From a bacterium (GTDB lineage: Bacteria > Planctomycetota > J058 > JAJDCP01): DNA of 7,263 nucleotides. The stretch's first letter is position 1. The number at the start of each line of letters is the position of its first letter. Under the pieces are notes generated by a model. It had not been told where the DNA came from, searched no databases, and was given only the letters and a program-made list of their open reading frames with translations. Shown here piece after piece: positions 7,078 through 7,263 of this stretch. The DNA lies in the NCBI GenBank assembly GCA_030428695.1, contig JAUIEM010000450.1:1-7263 (forward strand), written 5' to 3'. Made by a program: the position numbers and the translations under genes.

Positions 7078-7263
7078 TTGACGGAAGCGCACGACGGCGC
7101 GCGCGGGACGAGCTGGGAAGATGCGCTCGCCGACGCGCGGCAGCTCCGGGACGCGGGCCGCAGCGCGGACGCCTGGTGGCGGCTGTTCTCCCACGGCGAC
7201 TGTGTGCGCGCGAAGGACCCGCTGGTCCAGGCCCTCGGGGCCGAGCTGGCGGCGGCGCAGGCA
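7078..7263 (+). CDS. Unrecognised protein, N-terminal 62 residues only (cut by window edge)
   Basis: The frame opens with TTG, preceded by GGGAGGG, and stays open to the right edge with the same G/C-rich third positions as the exporter genes. The visible 62 residues have no signal peptide or membrane segment, so a cytoplasmic product is likely. They are rich in Ala, Arg, Asp and Leu and look helical, with WEDALADARQLRDAG (13-27), AWWRLF (32-37) and an Ala-rich stretch at the end. This resembles the first helices of a tetratricopeptide-like or other helical-repeat protein, but no motif is diagnostic. It lies 60 bases after the second ABC gene on the same strand and could be the third gene of the operon. 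I do not recognise the family and assign no function. Confidence 0.6.
   Translation, partial: MTEAHDGARGTSWEDALADARQLRDAGRSADAWWRLFSHGDCVRAKDPLVQALGAELAAAQA

Noticed and set aside
5149..7194. Long open frame (681 codons) antisense to the second ABC gene
   Set aside because: Same cause: low-complexity composition, no motif, and complete overlap with a well-supported gene.

Overview
The window is strongly GC-rich, with coding frames that favour G or C at third codon positions. It holds a bacterial two-gene ABC exporter operon on the plus strand and, diverging from it, a large membrane-bound hybrid histidine kinase on the minus strand. The kinase lineage (extracytoplasmic Cache sensor, PAS domains, hybrid receiver) and the GC-rich codon use suggest a free-living bacterium of a type such as Planctomycetota, Myxococcota or high-GC Proteobacteria. 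The sequence alone does not let me choose among these phyla.

Layout. Positions 1-3136 (minus) carry the kinase, cut off by the left edge just as its C-terminal receiver domain begins. Positions 3137-3490 are a 354-base divergent intergenic region. It holds candidate promoters for both sides, a short palindrome plus direct repeat beside the plus-strand -35 box, and a small GC hairpin in the kinase leader. Positions 3491-5272 and 5272-7017 (plus) are two half-transporters, each with a transmembrane domain followed by an ATPase domain; their stop and start codons overlap in TGATG. After a 60-base gap, a third plus-strand reading frame begins at a TTG at 7078 and runs off the right edge. It is unrecognised.

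How the genes work together. The two ABC proteins have the complementary defects expected of a heterodimeric exporter of the MdlAB / YheIH (BmrCD) / TM287-TM288 kind. The first has Asp in place of the catalytic Walker B Glu but a normal SGGQ signature. The second has a normal Walker B Glu but a changed signature, LSAGE. Together they make one degenerate and one competent ATP site. The kinase would sense an unknown extracytoplasmic signal and pass phosphate from His665 to its own receiver and onward to a partner outside the window. Control of the exporter by the kinase is suggested only by the divergent arrangement and is not shown.

I see no RNA gene, mobile element, CRISPR array or convincing terminator. 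The window is mainly recognisable families. The less ordinary points are a degenerate receiver-like domain inside the kinase, an insertion in the first ATPase domain, and the repeat cluster at the exporter promoter.
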